Of a stretch of DNA of 64,000 nt, positions 31,036 to 41,638 are shown one piece after another. Position numbers and translations under genes: made by a program. The stretch lies in assembly GCA_977006965.1 (NCBI GenBank), contig OZ345357.1, positions 186,001 to 250,000 of the forward strand, given 5' to 3'. Each line of letters begins with the position of its first letter. Positions within the stretch are counted from its first letter, which is position 1. The stretch comes from Phymatolithon calcareum. Its lineage: Eukaryota; Rhodophyta; Florideophyceae; Hapalidiales. Below the pieces are notes generated by a model. It was not told the origin of the DNA and ran no database searches. It worked only from the letters and a program-made list of their open reading frames with translations.

Positions 31036-32008
31036 ATCGCCACGCACAGCAGCACGTTTGTAGCAGTTTCGGGCAAAGGGTGCCCGACTGCTATGGCCGT
31101 CTCACGATGTTCCTGGGGCTGTTGCGACTGTGTGCTCGTGGCGAGATGATGCAGCACAGGGTGTTATCTGTGAGTTGCCGATGATGCTCTACAGGAATGG
31201 CTCCTCTCCCACAGATTTTTCCCGGGCCCTGTAGAAGTCCTTTGTGGACCTATATCGAAGGACCGATCCTCCCTCTCGCAGCCTAGTGGTGCCTATTATC
31301 ATAAAGTCAGAATATATCCGTACAGGTCGAATTTTTGAGCAATGTCCACCTGATGGACCAGAAGTGAAGATTCTATAGTTTTGGTTCCGATAAAGGCGTT
31401 ACAGTGCGTGTCCATGGGCCCTCCTGAGGGCCATCGTGTGCTCTTAACTTTTTTAGAAAAAAGTGAGGAGCCCTCTCAGAAGAACCGAGAGGATCCTCTC
31501 ATCACGAATGAAATGAAGACATGTCCTCGGACTGGCCGAATTTTTGAGAAATCCGTCGAAATGGATTTCTCAAAATTCGGTCTCACTGAATGTGGAAATC
31601 CATCTCGCGAGTTGGATTTCCAAAATTTAAAAATTCTTTAGGGAGAAGTTTATTGGCTTTTCGCTGAAACTGTAGCAACGTAGATCCAACCATCACAGTT
31701 CAGAAAAACTTCAGACAAAATAATCTCATGTTCAGATGTTAAGGGAGCATGCAGCCTACATTGTATGGCTTACAAGCATATGTGAATTTGGCCTGTTCGC
31801 GTGGAACACGTATTGCAGGTATGATAACATGCCACTTGTCACCCTATCATTGCGAGCCGTGGCTAAAGGTGACTTCAGGGTTGTTTCCCCAGACTGCATC
31901 CACCGCAGCCGTATTGACGACTACTGTACACGCCTACCATTTTCTTTACTCATAGGGCGGCGGATAAAACGTCTGCACCTTATCTGCCACCACCGCAACC
32001 CAGCCGCA
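31036..32008. other. Intergenic, hairpin-rich
   Basis: Upstream of topoisomerase I. The topoisomerase frame is open back to an ATG at 31736, but that 91-residue extension does not look like the family. The stretch 31430-31640 is full of short inverted repeats. Confidence 0.45.
31536..31621. repeat. Two adjacent hairpins
   Basis: 31536-31580 pairs CCGAATTTTTGAGAAATCC with its complement across an 8-nt loop, with one bulge. 31594-31602 pairs exactly with 31613-31621 (GGAAATCCA). Function unknown. Confidence 0.6.
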
Positions 32009-34447
32009 ATGGCGCAGCTTGGGGACCCGGAAAACAGCGGCTCCTTGGCTCTTTCGCCTGGCGAGACCACTAAGATGGACGAAAGCATGCCCAGCGCGTC
32101 CGGGAGCAATGATGATTCCGACAATTTCAACATCCCTCATGCGTCAGTTGCACGTCCTTCCCGTTTGTCGAGGAAGCGACCACTTCCCGAAGTGTCTGAC
32201 ACCAGCGATGACGACGGCATGCCTCTGGCATCCCTGGAAAACCCTGTGCAATCAAATGCTAAGCAAGACAGATCGGCACGGGTGAAAAAATCAAGACGAA
32301 TATTTCCGTCAAAGAATGGAGTCCAAATTCCTTCCAAGGGAAAGCAAGAAGCAACTCTTGAACATACAACTGCCCAAAAACAAGAAGATGTACTTGGTTC
32401 TGGGTCGGACAGTGATGCTCCGCTGTCTCGACTCAAGCGAGACCCGTCCGAAAATCGCGTGACAGAAAAACGAGGGCGAAAAAAAGGCGACGGCGGTCCA
32501 GCTTCCAAAGTGAAAACTGAAAAAACTGCAAAAGCCAAAGCAGAGCCCAAAAATGTCCGAATGTCTGAATCGCCACACCGGGGCGCGGGACAGGCTACGC
32601 CTCCGCAGACGAGTGCGCGAGGTCCCCCTGTTGGTGGTTCATCCCAACTCGAGACTTACCGGTGGTGGGATCATGGCGAGTCAGGCGCAAGCGATCACAA
32701 ATGGACCACGCTAGTCCACCATGGCGTCTTGTTTCCACCTGAGCACACTGTTCACGGAATACCGATTAAATACGACGACGAACCTGTTGAGTTGACTCCG
32801 AAGGCGGAAGAAGTTGCGACGTTTTATGCCGCCAAACTAGAGACCGATTACGTGACGAAAGAAACGTTCAACAAAAATTTCTTTAGCGATTTTCGAGCGG
32901 TTCTGGCAGGCTCCCCTGCGTACAACAAAATCAAAAAATTGGAGCTGTGTGATTTTTCGGATATTCATGCCCATCTGGAGAAACTGAAGCAGGAGAAGAA
33001 AGATGTTCCTATTGCTGTGCGCAAGGCTATGAAACAAGCTGAAGTGGAAAGGATTAAAAAATATACAATTGCGATGGTGGACGGCCGCGAGGAGAAGGTC
33101 GGCAATTTCCGCGTGGAGCCACCGGGGTTATTCCTGGGTCGAGGCGAACATCCTCTTATGGGGAAGGTGAAGGCCCGCATTTGCCCGGAGGACATTACGA
33201 TCAACATTGGAGAAGATGCCCAGATTCCGCCAGTCCCAATTGCAGGTCATAAGTGGGGAGAAATCGTGCACAGACACCACGTGACCTGGCTCTGCGGATG
33301 GAAAGATTCTATCACGAATGGACAGAAATATGTTTGGCTCGCGGCAGGTTCGGCGTTCAAGGGCATGTCGGATCATTCAAAGTTTGAAAAAGCGCGCAAA
33401 CTTCATCACCACATCGATACAGTACGGTCCGATTATCGGCTTGGTTGGAAAAACAAGAGCAAAGAGATTCGCCAGCGATCTGTTGCGATGTATTTCATTG
33501 ACAAACTTGCACTTCGAGTTGGGAATGAGAAAGGGGAAGACGAAGCGGATACTGTCGGCTGTTGTTCACTTCGAGTGGAGCACATCAACTTCAAGGATGA
33601 TAACGTTCTCGAATTTGACTTTTTGGGCAAAGACAGCATACGGTACTACAATCAAGTGGAAGTGGAAAAGCAAGTTTTCGAAAACATGAGACTGTTTTGT
33701 CGTAATAAGGAGCCGAGTGAACTAATTTTCCATCGACTCACTGTGGTCAGTCTCAATAAGTACCTCCATTCCATTATGGATGGTCTTAGCGCGAAAGTGT
33801 TCCGTACCTACAACGCTTCCATCACACTGGACAGATTGCTGTGGGAAACTCCAGCGAGGGCCTCTTTGAATGACAAAATTGTATTCTACAATCAGCAGAA
33901 CAAAGAGGTTGCGATCCTTTGCAACCATCAACGTGCACTGCCTGCGCAGCATGATGCTCAAATGGAGAAATTTGGACAAAAAATCGAAGAAAATGAGAAG
34001 TGGTTAAGGGAATTGCGGCGTGGGAAAAGGGCGGTGCAAGAGAACAAGAAACAACAGTCTGTTGAGCTGACACAATATATGCCTGAAAAGCCAGTTTTTA
34101 CGGAAAATATGGATGATAAACAGCGCGCCGAGGAAAGGAAGCGCGCAGCGGAGGCTCCCCGAGTTGCAACGAAAAGGAAGAAAACCTTGAAACAAATTGA
34201 ATCGGCGATGAAAGCAGCGAAGGAGAGATTGGCGAAACTCAAGGCTGATAGACAAGTGAAAGAAGATCTGAAGACAGTGGCATTGGGTACGTCGAAAATT
34301 AACTATCTTGACCCCCGCATCACGGTTGCCTGGTGCAAGAAGCATGAGGTGCCGATAGAGCGAATTTTTGCAAAGACCCTGCTGGTGAAGTTTGCATGGG
34401 CAATGGAGACATCTGAGAAGTTCAACTTCCAACCGGACCCAGAGTAG
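32009..34447 (+). CDS. TOP1: DNA topoisomerase I (type IB)
   Basis: 812 residues from the ATG at 32009, intronless. It nicks one DNA strand through a 3'-phosphotyrosine and relaxes supercoils in the nucleus. The first ~200 residues are charged and Ser-rich with basic nuclear-localisation stretches. The core begins at KWTTLVHHGVLFPP and carries GIPIKYDD and PPGLFLGRGEHP. A Lys/Gln-rich linker follows near residues 660-750. The C-terminal domain holds the active-site Tyr in SKINYLDPRITVAWCKKHEV, followed by a FAWAM motif. An earlier in-frame ATG at 31736 would add 91 residues unlike the family, so I prefer 32009. Confidence 0.94.
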   Translation: MAQLGDPENSGSLALSPGETTKMDESMPSASGSNDDSDNFNIPHASVARPSRLSRKRPLPEVSDTSDDDGMPLASLENPVQSNAKQDRSARVKKSRRIFPSKNGVQIPSKGKQEATLEHTTAQKQEDVLGSGSDSDAPLSRLKRDPSENRVTEKRGRKKGDGGPASKVKTEKTAKAKAEPKNVRMSESPHRGAGQATPPQTSARGPPVGGSSQLETYRWWDHGESGASDHKWTTLVHHGVLFPPEHTVHGIPIKYDDEPVELTPKAEEVATFYAAKLETDYVTKETFNKNFFSDFRAVLAGSPAYNKIKKLELCDFSDIHAHLEKLKQEKKDVPIAVRKAMKQAEVERIKKYTIAMVDGREEKVGNFRVEPPGLFLGRGEHPLMGKVKARICPEDITINIGEDAQIPPVPIAGHKWGEIVHRHHVTWLCGWKDSITNGQKYVWLAAGSAFKGMSDHSKFEKARKLHHHIDTVRSDYRLGWKNKSKEIRQRSVAMYFIDKLALRVGNEKGEDEADTVGCCSLRVEHINFKDDNVLEFDFLGKDSIRYYNQVEVEKQVFENMRLFCRNKEPSELIFHRLTVVSLNKYLHSIMDGLSAKVFRTYNASITLDRLLWETPARASLNDKIVFYNQQNKEVAILCNHQRALPAQHDAQMEKFGQKIEENEKWLRELRRGKRAVQENKKQQSVELTQYMPEKPVFTENMDDKQRAEERKRAAEAPRVATKRKKTLKQIESAMKAAKERLAKLKADRQVKEDLKTVALGTSKINYLDPRITVAWCKKHEVPIERIFAKTLLVKFAWAMETSEKFNFQPDPE

Positions 34448-34832
34448 GCGAACACAGCGGCGGATTATAGTTGCCGTAGCTAACATTATATGATATCTAG
34501 GAGACTGTGTTTTTGTAAGTAGCTATCTGCCGCTTCTGAGTGCACATACATACCATAAAGTTTATTTTGCACAGTCATCGGTCGGTCGGCAGCATTCATC
34601 TGCACTACGAACGAAGACTTGTTGACTATTGCGTCATACATACATCCATCCATGAGGGCAAGTATCTATCTTTTGATCAAACTCGAATTGTAGAATACTG
34701 TACACCTGTGCTTGACAACAGTAGATTGTCGATAAAATCTGGGACCAATTAGGACTGACTGTACCTTGTCGAGCTCAGTACAGTACAGTACAGCTAAAGC
34801 AAAGGCACCTCGGCAACTTTGTATCAACAAAA
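34448..34832. other. Intergenic with CTGTAC-type elements
   Basis: Upstream of the methyltransferase. Contains AATACTGTACACC near 34692-34704 and CAGTACAGTACAGTACAG at 34776-34793, 40 bp before the ATG. No gene. Confidence 0.5.
34776..34793 (+). promoter_or_regulatory. CAGTACAGTACAGTACAG element
   Basis: A tandem run of the GTACAG half-motif that recurs in this window, placed 40 bp upstream of the methyltransferase ATG, where a core promoter or leader element would sit. Confidence 0.35.
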
Positions 34833-35678
34833 ATGGCAAATCTTACCCTGGATGAAACGTATAGTGCCCACGACTATATCGAGGCAATGAAAGCAGACTT
34901 TAGTGTCCGTGCCCCAGTATACGACTCTGGCGCGAACGGGGCTATGCACCATGATCTAATCTCAAGATTGCTCTCCGCATACCCTTTCAAATCCCCGGTA
35001 CTTGATGTGGCCTGTGGTACCGGCCATCTGTGCGGCCTTGTAACATCTCAGGGCGGTACAGCAACAGGGTTGGATGTATGTGCTGCTATGTTGGAGGAAG
35101 CGCGAAAGCGACACGGACAAGCGCGTTTTGTGGAAGGGCGTGCAGAAACCCTGCCATTTCAGGATGGAATGTTTAACTCTGTCTACGTGTGTACTGCACT
35201 GGCCTACTTTTTAGACATTCCCGGGACACTGAAAGAAATTTATCGTGTACTTGCACAAGATGGGTTTTTCGCATATCAAGCCTCGTCTGGCGATTCGTAC
35301 GTGATCGGAATTGCGTTGGAGGATGCATGTGTTCGAGCACTAGGATCTGAGAGAGGCGGAAAGACTTTTAAAGTACCGAATACTGTGACGGATTCAGCGC
35401 GGGAGAACAGAGCGCTGATGGCAAATGCAGGTTTCAAGGATGTAAGAATTGAGTCGCATGTAGAACACTCGGTTCTGGAAACTGCAGACGTGGAGCGAAT
35501 GTGGACCAGCGGGCTTTTGCGGAATGCTCTTCTGGGGAGAGTGAAATTACTCGGTGATGAGGACAAGGAGAAGGTGCGAAATGCTTTTGTACAGTGCATT
35601 GAGGAACGGAGAGATGCGGAAGGAGTGCTTCGGGATAAAGTGACCAGCTGGTTTGTGCAAGGGTGGAAACGAGAGTAG
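34833..35678 (+). CDS. Class I SAM-dependent methyltransferase
   Basis: 281 residues, intronless. The Methyltransf_11/UbiE-like fold is seen from motif I VLDVACGTGHLCGL (near residue 55), the acidic GLDVCAAML of motif II, the GRAETLPFQDGMFNSV region and ALAYFLDIPGTLKEIYRVL. The N-terminal ADFSVRAPVYDSG resembles the start of UbiE/COQ5-type enzymes that act on small molecules. No targeting sequence is obvious. The substrate cannot be read from the sequence. Confidence 0.8.
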   Translation: MANLTLDETYSAHDYIEAMKADFSVRAPVYDSGANGAMHHDLISRLLSAYPFKSPVLDVACGTGHLCGLVTSQGGTATGLDVCAAMLEEARKRHGQARFVEGRAETLPFQDGMFNSVYVCTALAYFLDIPGTLKEIYRVLAQDGFFAYQASSGDSYVIGIALEDACVRALGSERGGKTFKVPNTVTDSARENRALMANAGFKDVRIESHVEHSVLETADVERMWTSGLLRNALLGRVKLLGDEDKEKVRNAFVQCIEERRDAEGVLRDKVTSWFVQGWKRE

Positions 35679-36040
35679 ACTATCTAACGGACTTGGAACG
35701 AGAGGCATGCAGTTTTCTATCGGGGGTGATGAGGGGGAGAGTTCATGAAAAATGTACGTTGTGAACAAATAGCCATTCGTCCAACCTGATTTGTGCCTTT
35801 AAACAAAAGCATGGTTCATCGGAATGAAAGATGACACGACAGCATGAGCAGCACTCATTCGAAGAGGTCATTCAAAACGTTGTTTTAGAGTACACCAGGG
35901 AGCGACGTCCAAGGTAGTGAGAATACAACAAAATCGATCAATTGTAAAGCAGAGACTGGAATATTCCGGTAAACGACAGGCTGAACCGGGGGGAATTCGT
36001 CAAAACTCTCTCACCCAGTCCCACTTAATGCGGAAAAAAA
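35679..36040. other. Convergent intergenic region
   Basis: About 360 bp between the methyltransferase and PITP 3' ends. Nothing recognised. Confidence 0.5.
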
Positions 36041-37109
36041 TTACGTGGCCGGTGCGACGGCACTTCCAGCTGCAATCTTGCCTTCTTCAAGCTTGAGCTT
36101 CGTAAGACGGGCTGTCTCCGCCTCCATTGCGCGAATATCCTCGAGCTTCAGTCCGAACCACTCATCAATCCAGCAGAAGAGCTTGCGATGATATTCGAGG
36201 AACGGGTTACGAATACCGTATTGATGACCCCACTGTTCGACCTTCGTCTGCAGTCCAAACACCTTAAATCGAAACTTAACAACCTTATAGCAGCACATGA
36301 TAGGGTCATGATCGGCGATAAAGCCGGGCTTGAGAGGTCCACGATTGGTCTTTTCAGAGCGGAATTTTGTGGGATCTGCGGCGGGCGTCATCTTGACATA
36401 GGAATCCTCGCATGCGATGTTGATGTAGTCCACCTTACGTTTGGCTAAATCTTCCTTGGAGAGATTCACGGCGTTTTCCTGTGTACCGCGGTCGGCGGAG
36501 TGCATGGTTTCTACAGACATGACAAACTTGTCCTTGAAGAAGGCGTTGGAGTACTCGGTTTTGCAGTGCGGGAATGCATTCCATGACTTTTCCACAATGT
36601 CGGTCATGGAGTCAGGGACGAGCATGGCGATAAATTTCGGGATGTTGCTCTTCAAATGCATGATTTTCTCGCTGTGATTGATTGATGCACATGACATATC
36701 GGATGTTAGATCTTTCGCGGAGAATGAATGAATGAATGGCGAAGCGAAGAAGGGAAGGAAGGAATGAATGAATGAAGAAAGGGAGTATTACTTACGTGTA
36801 TTGCCCTGCGGGCATTTTGTGAATATTCGTTGGGGAGTTTTCATCGAACGGTTCATTCTTCAAAATTTCAATCCCCTCGCCAGCTTGCTTCCCGGTTTCT
36901 TCCCGGCTTGCCTTCGCAACCATGAACAGCTGCGCGAGGAAATCTAAGACGCGGCGGCGGCGGCGGCGGCGGCGCAAAATTGGCGCGAGGAGGGACACAG
37001 ATGTAAGGATTTTGCAAGACGAAAGACGCGAAGAACATCAGAAAGGAAGACGGGACATACATTCCTCTGGGGTCATGGGCAGCACGACGCGGTATTCCTT
37101 GATCAACAT
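36041..37109 (-). CDS. Phosphatidylinositol transfer protein, three exons (PITP-1)
   Basis: Exons 37109-37061, 36943-36796 and 36671-36041 give 275 residues, the normal PITP length. Introns are 117 and 124 bp, GT-AG. It moves phosphatidylinositol and phosphatidylcholine between membranes. The family pattern is clear: MLIKEYRVVLP start, QLFMVAKAS, GEGIEILKNEPF, GQYTEKIMHL across the second junction, WNAFPHCKTEY, RGTQENAVNL and KLFCWIDEWFGL near the end. The first intron interrupts the conserved Tyr codon after PEE. Both introns contain microsatellites. A second, diverged PITP lies at 45059-46182. Confidence 0.93.
36951..36974. repeat. (CGG)n microsatellite beside a splice acceptor
   Basis: Eight triplets in PITP-1 intron 1. 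On the transcribed strand a CCG run ends a few bases before the CTTAG acceptor, in place of an ordinary pyrimidine tract. Confidence 0.85.
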
Positions 37110-37838
37110 GGTTGCCGAGGTTGCGCGACGTGATTCACTACAGCCGGGTTGGATCACGAGGCGGATCACGCAGCGACGGAAGAGCGCAGTTCACTTCAGT
37201 TCAGTTCACGGAGAAGAAGCTGGGATGAGAGGACTTCACAGGCACAATTGTGGCTCAATTGCATGAGTCTCAATTCGTTAAGTCAAATTTACTTTTGTTA
37301 AAAATTTCTGTCTGCGTAAAAATGAATTGCATTTCATTCATATGGATATTGTTAGCATTACAGCATTTGAGCGGCAAGTGCTGTCCCATCCCAAACCGTG
37401 ATTGGGCTCGAAAGAGTACAGTACAGTATTGAGGGGAGGCGCTCCGTTGGAATTGAATCCTGCATGATTCACAATTTCCATGTTTATTCTCAGTTTCATT
37501 CACTAAAACGAATCTTCGTTTACCACAATGCAGTGTCGTCATCACAGCGTCTGATAAGCATACCCGCCACTAATTCGTTCATTCTGCAGCACGAACGAGG
37601 GTAAGGCAAAAAACATTTTCGTGGACTTGGTGCTGTGAGTGCTGTCCGATGCGGATTTGAGGTCGCCACATTCGGTTCATCACCCTTCGTCTTCGTATCG
37701 TCTCACATGCAGTAATACCCGTCGGGTTAATTTATTAGAGTCTCCATCTTTGATTTCACTCCTTTCACCAAACCACAGATCTCTATCTCTTCACAACTCA
37801 GACCATGGCTCAGTTCCAACACACATTGTCGCAAAAAA
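37110..37838. other. Intergenic, PITP-1 / prohibitin
   Basis: About 730 bp with no supported gene. AGTACAGTACAGTATT lies at 37415-37430. Confidence 0.5.
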
Positions 37839-38678
37839 CTATGCCATGTTGAGAAGCACATTGGATCCCTTTGGCAGATACACGATATTCCTACTACGAG
37901 ACAAAGTTCCCGCAATTTCCTTCGCCGCCTCAATCCTCCTCAGTTGCAACAATCCATCACCACTCTTCGCCATAGCGTCCGAAATAAGTTGCGCCGCCGT
38001 ACTTTCACCCTCAGCCCTGACAACAGCAGCAATTTTCTCCTGCTCCGCCACTTGCACGATATACTTTGATCTCTCCGCCTCCTGTTGCATAACCTGCTTA
38101 GCCTCAATAGCGTTTGCATATTCCCGTCCAAAAGTAAGATGAGTCATAGACACATCATCCAATTCAATATTAAATTGTTTCGCACGCTCCGTAAGAGTTT
38201 CCCGAATCTGTCTGGATACCGCCTCACGTTGCGTGAGCAACTGTTCGGCATTGTACTGCGCCACAATGGCCTTAAGCACCTCGTTCGCAATGGAGGGTAG
38301 CACACGCTCATCCCAATCTTGTCCGAGACCCGAGTATATTTTCGGCAAATGATCCTTATCAGGCTTGGATAATACACGTAATGTCAGATTAACCATTTGC
38401 AAATCATTAGTTCCCGTCACCGAATTGATCGCATGCGGACGCGTGCGCACATCGAAGATCACCGGCTTCTGCACCCAAGGAATGCGAAGATGCATTCCTT
38501 CACCGCGAACATTCTGCTCAACTCCCGTAATTCGATTCAACACCACAGCACGATGACCTGCCCCCACAACAAAAAGCGAACTCTGAGCCGCCGATGCCGC
38601 CACACCAATGGCCACAGAATAGCGCGCCAGCTTGGAAAGTGCATTCGCCAGCATCTGCGGTCCGCCACCCGCAGCCAT
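37839..38678 (-). CDS. PHB2: Prohibitin-2
   Basis: 279 residues, intronless. It forms the ring complex with prohibitin-1 in the mitochondrial inner membrane and stabilises respiratory proteins. The N-terminal anchor lies near residues 20-45. The PHB/SPFH domain shows VQKPVIFDVRTRPHAI and the type-2 pattern TNDLQMVNLTLRVLSKP, then DWDERVLPSIANEVLKAIVA, TERAKQFNIELDDVSMTHL and a helical coiled region with EAKQVMQQEA. The ATG at 38678 gives the usual length. It diverges from UTP25 across 267 bp. Confidence 0.94.
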   Translation of the reverse strand: MAAGGGPQMLANALSKLARYSVAIGVAASAAQSSLFVVGAGHRAVVLNRITGVEQNVRGEGMHLRIPWVQKPVIFDVRTRPHAINSVTGTNDLQMVNLTLRVLSKPDKDHLPKIYSGLGQDWDERVLPSIANEVLKAIVAQYNAEQLLTQREAVSRQIRETLTERAKQFNIELDDVSMTHLTFGREYANAIEAKQVMQQEAERSKYIVQVAEQEKIAAVVRAEGESTAAQLISDAMAKSGDGLLQLRRIEAAKEIAGTLSRSRNIVYLPKGSNVLLNMA

Positions 38679-38945
38679 TCTGGATCAATCTGCCCAAACC
38701 TTGACCGCGAAAGACTGGACCTCGACTGTTACGCTCGACGGCGATCGTGCTGGCTGGTTGGTTGGGACGAAGCACTACTGTGGATGGCCGAACGAGGCCG
38801 GTGGGATACACAATGGCCGCCAATTGGTTGTTTATGATAAGTAGCTCTTAAGTCCAATCATACCGTGATCCGAAATCACCGATGCTTGTCATCGCCGTCG
38901 TCCTCCCCGGTTCTCAGCACGACCAGTCCTCGATAGCTCTTCGCA

Positions 38946-41216
38946 ATGCCAGCTCCACGCGGTCGTCGAAAGGGTAGCGGCGGCATTCGCAAGCGCAAAG
39001 ACCCGAACCGCCAGCGTCTCGCGCGCGTCGTGCGCAGCGGCGAGGCTCGTGAGGCGAAGCTCGCGCGCCGCATCGCTGCTCTTCGCGGTGCGAGCAGTCG
39101 AGGCAGCGACGTCCCGTCTGCGAGTGATATTCCCGAGGCGAACCTCAGCGTTGAGAACGAAGTCAGCAGTGACGGAGAAGCGGAGCACGATGCGGAAGAC
39201 GCTGGTAAAGCGTACGGCACTCTGTTGGAGTTGCTAGCGCCGTCAGCCGCATCTGCGTCCTCGACACGCGCGTCACCACGAAAGCGTCCGCGCACTGCAG
39301 CATCGGCTATAAAACTCGCTTCAACAACCGAACGCACTGTGCGCCCTGTCGGGACGGAAGTGAGTGCTGCTTCGAGGGAGTCTGTGCATTTTGGTCGCAC
39401 ATCGGACGATGTTCGCAAACACGTTGTGCAGCATGTGCGCAGCATCGGTACAGTACGGGGTGTGGGGCATATATCCGCGTCGTTCATGTCCGCGCTGCCG
39501 GATCCGCTGCCTGTTCATATTGGTGCTCTTGCGCTTCAACCGAGCGTGCAGGCGCGGTGGTGTGGCGCTTGGGGTAGTGAATTGGACCCGTTATGTGGAG
39601 CTTTTGCAGTGGCATTGCGGGAATTTCGAGACTTTGTTCTGACACGGCGGGTGTCTATCGCGCAGGAGATGCGGTTGAGGAGACTGTATGTTGTGCATGC
39701 AGTGGCTCATGTTTTGCGATGTAGAGCGCGCATTTCTAGGCATGATGCCGCTATCAAGGAGCGTAAAGGAAGAGATGTTGTGGACGAAATGCGAGATCAG
39801 GGGTTTTGCAGACCGCGCGTCCTTTTCCTGGTTCCCATGCGAAATGTCGCGTACGATGTAGTGAAGTCCATTCTCAGGCTCACCGTGGGGGAGAGGGACG
39901 CAGACAAAGAAGCGGGGGTGCAAGTTGCGAATAAGGAGCGGTTTGAGGAAGAGTTTGCGCCGGAGGAGGATGATGAGGTTTTTGATGAAAGCGCGCATGA
40001 GGCACAAGCCGGGGCGGCCGAGACTGCTGAAGGCCCGTATGCACGGGGCAGTGGTAAAAAGCCGAGAGATTTTCGATATACATTTCGGGGAAACATTGAT
40101 GACGACTTCAAGTTTGGAATTACGCTGTCGAGAAAATTAGTCAAGCTTTACTCTGATTTCTATACCAGCGATATCATCATTGCTTCCCCATTAGGGCTGC
40201 GACGTAGTCTGGCCGCTAAGGCAGCAGGCTACAAAGGACCGGGCAAGCCGAAAAAGGGCGGCGAGGATGACGGTGACGGGGAATGGAAAAGCGGGCTCAG
40301 TGCGGAAGGTGCACGGAAACGTGATGTGGAAGATGACGATGACGGATTTCTCAGCTCCATTGAGGTGTGCGTAGTGGACGGAGCGCATGTGTTTGAAATG
40401 CAAAACTGGGACACTCTGTTATCGACAATGGAACGCGTGAACAATATCCCGGCGTCTACAAGAGACACCGATTTCTCGCGCGTGCGGGAGTGGGCGCTCG
40501 ACGGGCTGATGCGCCGTTTCCGACAAACTGTTATCTTGTCTGCGCATCGCACGGCGTCGCTGATGGCACTGGGACGATCGTTGGAGAACCATGCAGGGAG
40601 ACTATGCATCACGGAAGCGATTTCGAAAGCCGGTTCGCAAACGTCTGTGGCCACATCGGTGCGGCAGACATTCATCAAGGTGGAGGGAGTGGGGTCGCCG
40701 ACGGAAGTGCCTGAAAAGCGGATTGCTCATTTTGAAAAGTCAACACTACCGCTTATACGCTCGCTGGTGGATGCGCGTACGATTGTGGTGGTACCGAGTT
40801 ATTTTGATTTTGTTCGGGTGCGAAATCTGTTGTTGAGAGTACAGAATGACGATCCTGATTTCGCTTTTGTGAGTATGTGTGAATACTCGCGGGCGAAGGA
40901 TGTTGCAAGGGCACGGGCGAGATTTTTTAATGGGCAGGTGGGTATTATTGTGCTTACTGAGAGATTGCACTTCTTTTGGAGACATTGGATAAGGGGGGCT
41001 AATACCGTTGTGTGGTATGCGTTGCCGCAGAACGCGCACTTCTATCCGGAGTTTCTTAACATGACCGCGGAGATGGGGGAGAGGGGGGCGAATGCGCAGT
41101 CTGTTGCGCTGTATGATGGGTTTGATGGGTTTCCGCTTGAGCGGATTGTTGGGCATGCTAGATGCAAGCATATGACGGGGACGAATTCAAAGTCGACGTA
41201 TATGTTTGTTTCATAG
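38946..41216 (+). CDS. UTP25: U3 snoRNP-associated protein UTP25 (DEF)
   Basis: 756 residues, intronless. A nucleolar protein of 18S rRNA processing and small-subunit assembly, built on a helicase-like fold that lacks the usual ATPase motifs. A basic N-terminus (RGRRKGSGGIRKRK) is followed by a variable acidic region. The conserved part includes RPRVLFLVPMRNVAYDVV, NIDDDFKFGITLSRK, SDIIIASPLGLRRSL, VCVVDGAHVFEMQNWDTL, DTDFSRVREWALDGL and RQTVILSAH. The second domain has IVVVPSYFDFVRVRN, TERLHFFWRHWIRGANTVVW and YALPQNAHFYPEFLNM. The start is the ATG at 38946. Confidence 0.93.
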   Translation: MPAPRGRRKGSGGIRKRKDPNRQRLARVVRSGEAREAKLARRIAALRGASSRGSDVPSASDIPEANLSVENEVSSDGEAEHDAEDAGKAYGTLLELLAPSAASASSTRASPRKRPRTAASAIKLASTTERTVRPVGTEVSAASRESVHFGRTSDDVRKHVVQHVRSIGTVRGVGHISASFMSALPDPLPVHIGALALQPSVQARWCGAWGSELDPLCGAFAVALREFRDFVLTRRVSIAQEMRLRRLYVVHAVAHVLRCRARISRHDAAIKERKGRDVVDEMRDQGFCRPRVLFLVPMRNVAYDVVKSILRLTVGERDADKEAGVQVANKERFEEEFAPEEDDEVFDESAHEAQAGAAETAEGPYARGSGKKPRDFRYTFRGNIDDDFKFGITLSRKLVKLYSDFYTSDIIIASPLGLRRSLAAKAAGYKGPGKPKKGGEDDGDGEWKSGLSAEGARKRDVEDDDDGFLSSIEVCVVDGAHVFEMQNWDTLLSTMERVNNIPASTRDTDFSRVREWALDGLMRRFRQTVILSAHRTASLMALGRSLENHAGRLCITEAISKAGSQTSVATSVRQTFIKVEGVGSPTEVPEKRIAHFEKSTLPLIRSLVDARTIVVVPSYFDFVRVRNLLLRVQNDDPDFAFVSMCEYSRAKDVARARARFFNGQVGIIVLTERLHFFWRHWIRGANTVVWYALPQNAHFYPEFLNMTAEMGERGANAQSVALYDGFDGFPLERIVGHARCKHMTGTNSKSTYMFVS

Positions 41217-41638
41217 TCCGAGGGTCTGCTTGCTTTTCTGTCATGCTTTCGACATTGTGACGGAGGCATCAGCTACTTTAGTCGTCCGTGGGGTTAAATT
41301 ACAACTGTGAAACCTCGTGGTTCACTCGAGACGCAGAATGAATAAATAAGTGTAACACAGTTTTGGTCTTCACAAAGAAAAACCAGCTGGTAATCTTTTG
41401 TCGCTGTTTGTGGGAGTCATCATGATGTACACAAGCCCGCCCGCATCTCTTGAACAATAGAAAGGAGGCGGACGCTCGTTAAATCGATAAACACACAAGG
41501 ATGGAGTTGATCGCACAATAGAAATTCACATTAAATTTTGCATACTTTTCACCCTTTTTGATTCCCACGAAAAAGCCCAGCGAAGATATCTTCGCAGTGC
41601 ACTGCATGCCTTGCGCGGTCGACCTGTCCCTGTCCATC
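41217..41638. other. Intergenic upstream of NAR1
   Basis: About 420 bp. The NAR1 frame is open further upstream with an ATG at 41606, but the conserved N-terminus begins at 41639. No other signal seen. Confidence 0.5.

Noticed and set aside
31736-32008. 91-residue N-terminal extension of topoisomerase I
   Set aside because: In frame and with an ATG, but hydrophobic and Cys-rich, unlike the charged topoisomerase I N-terminus. The start at 32009 is preferred.
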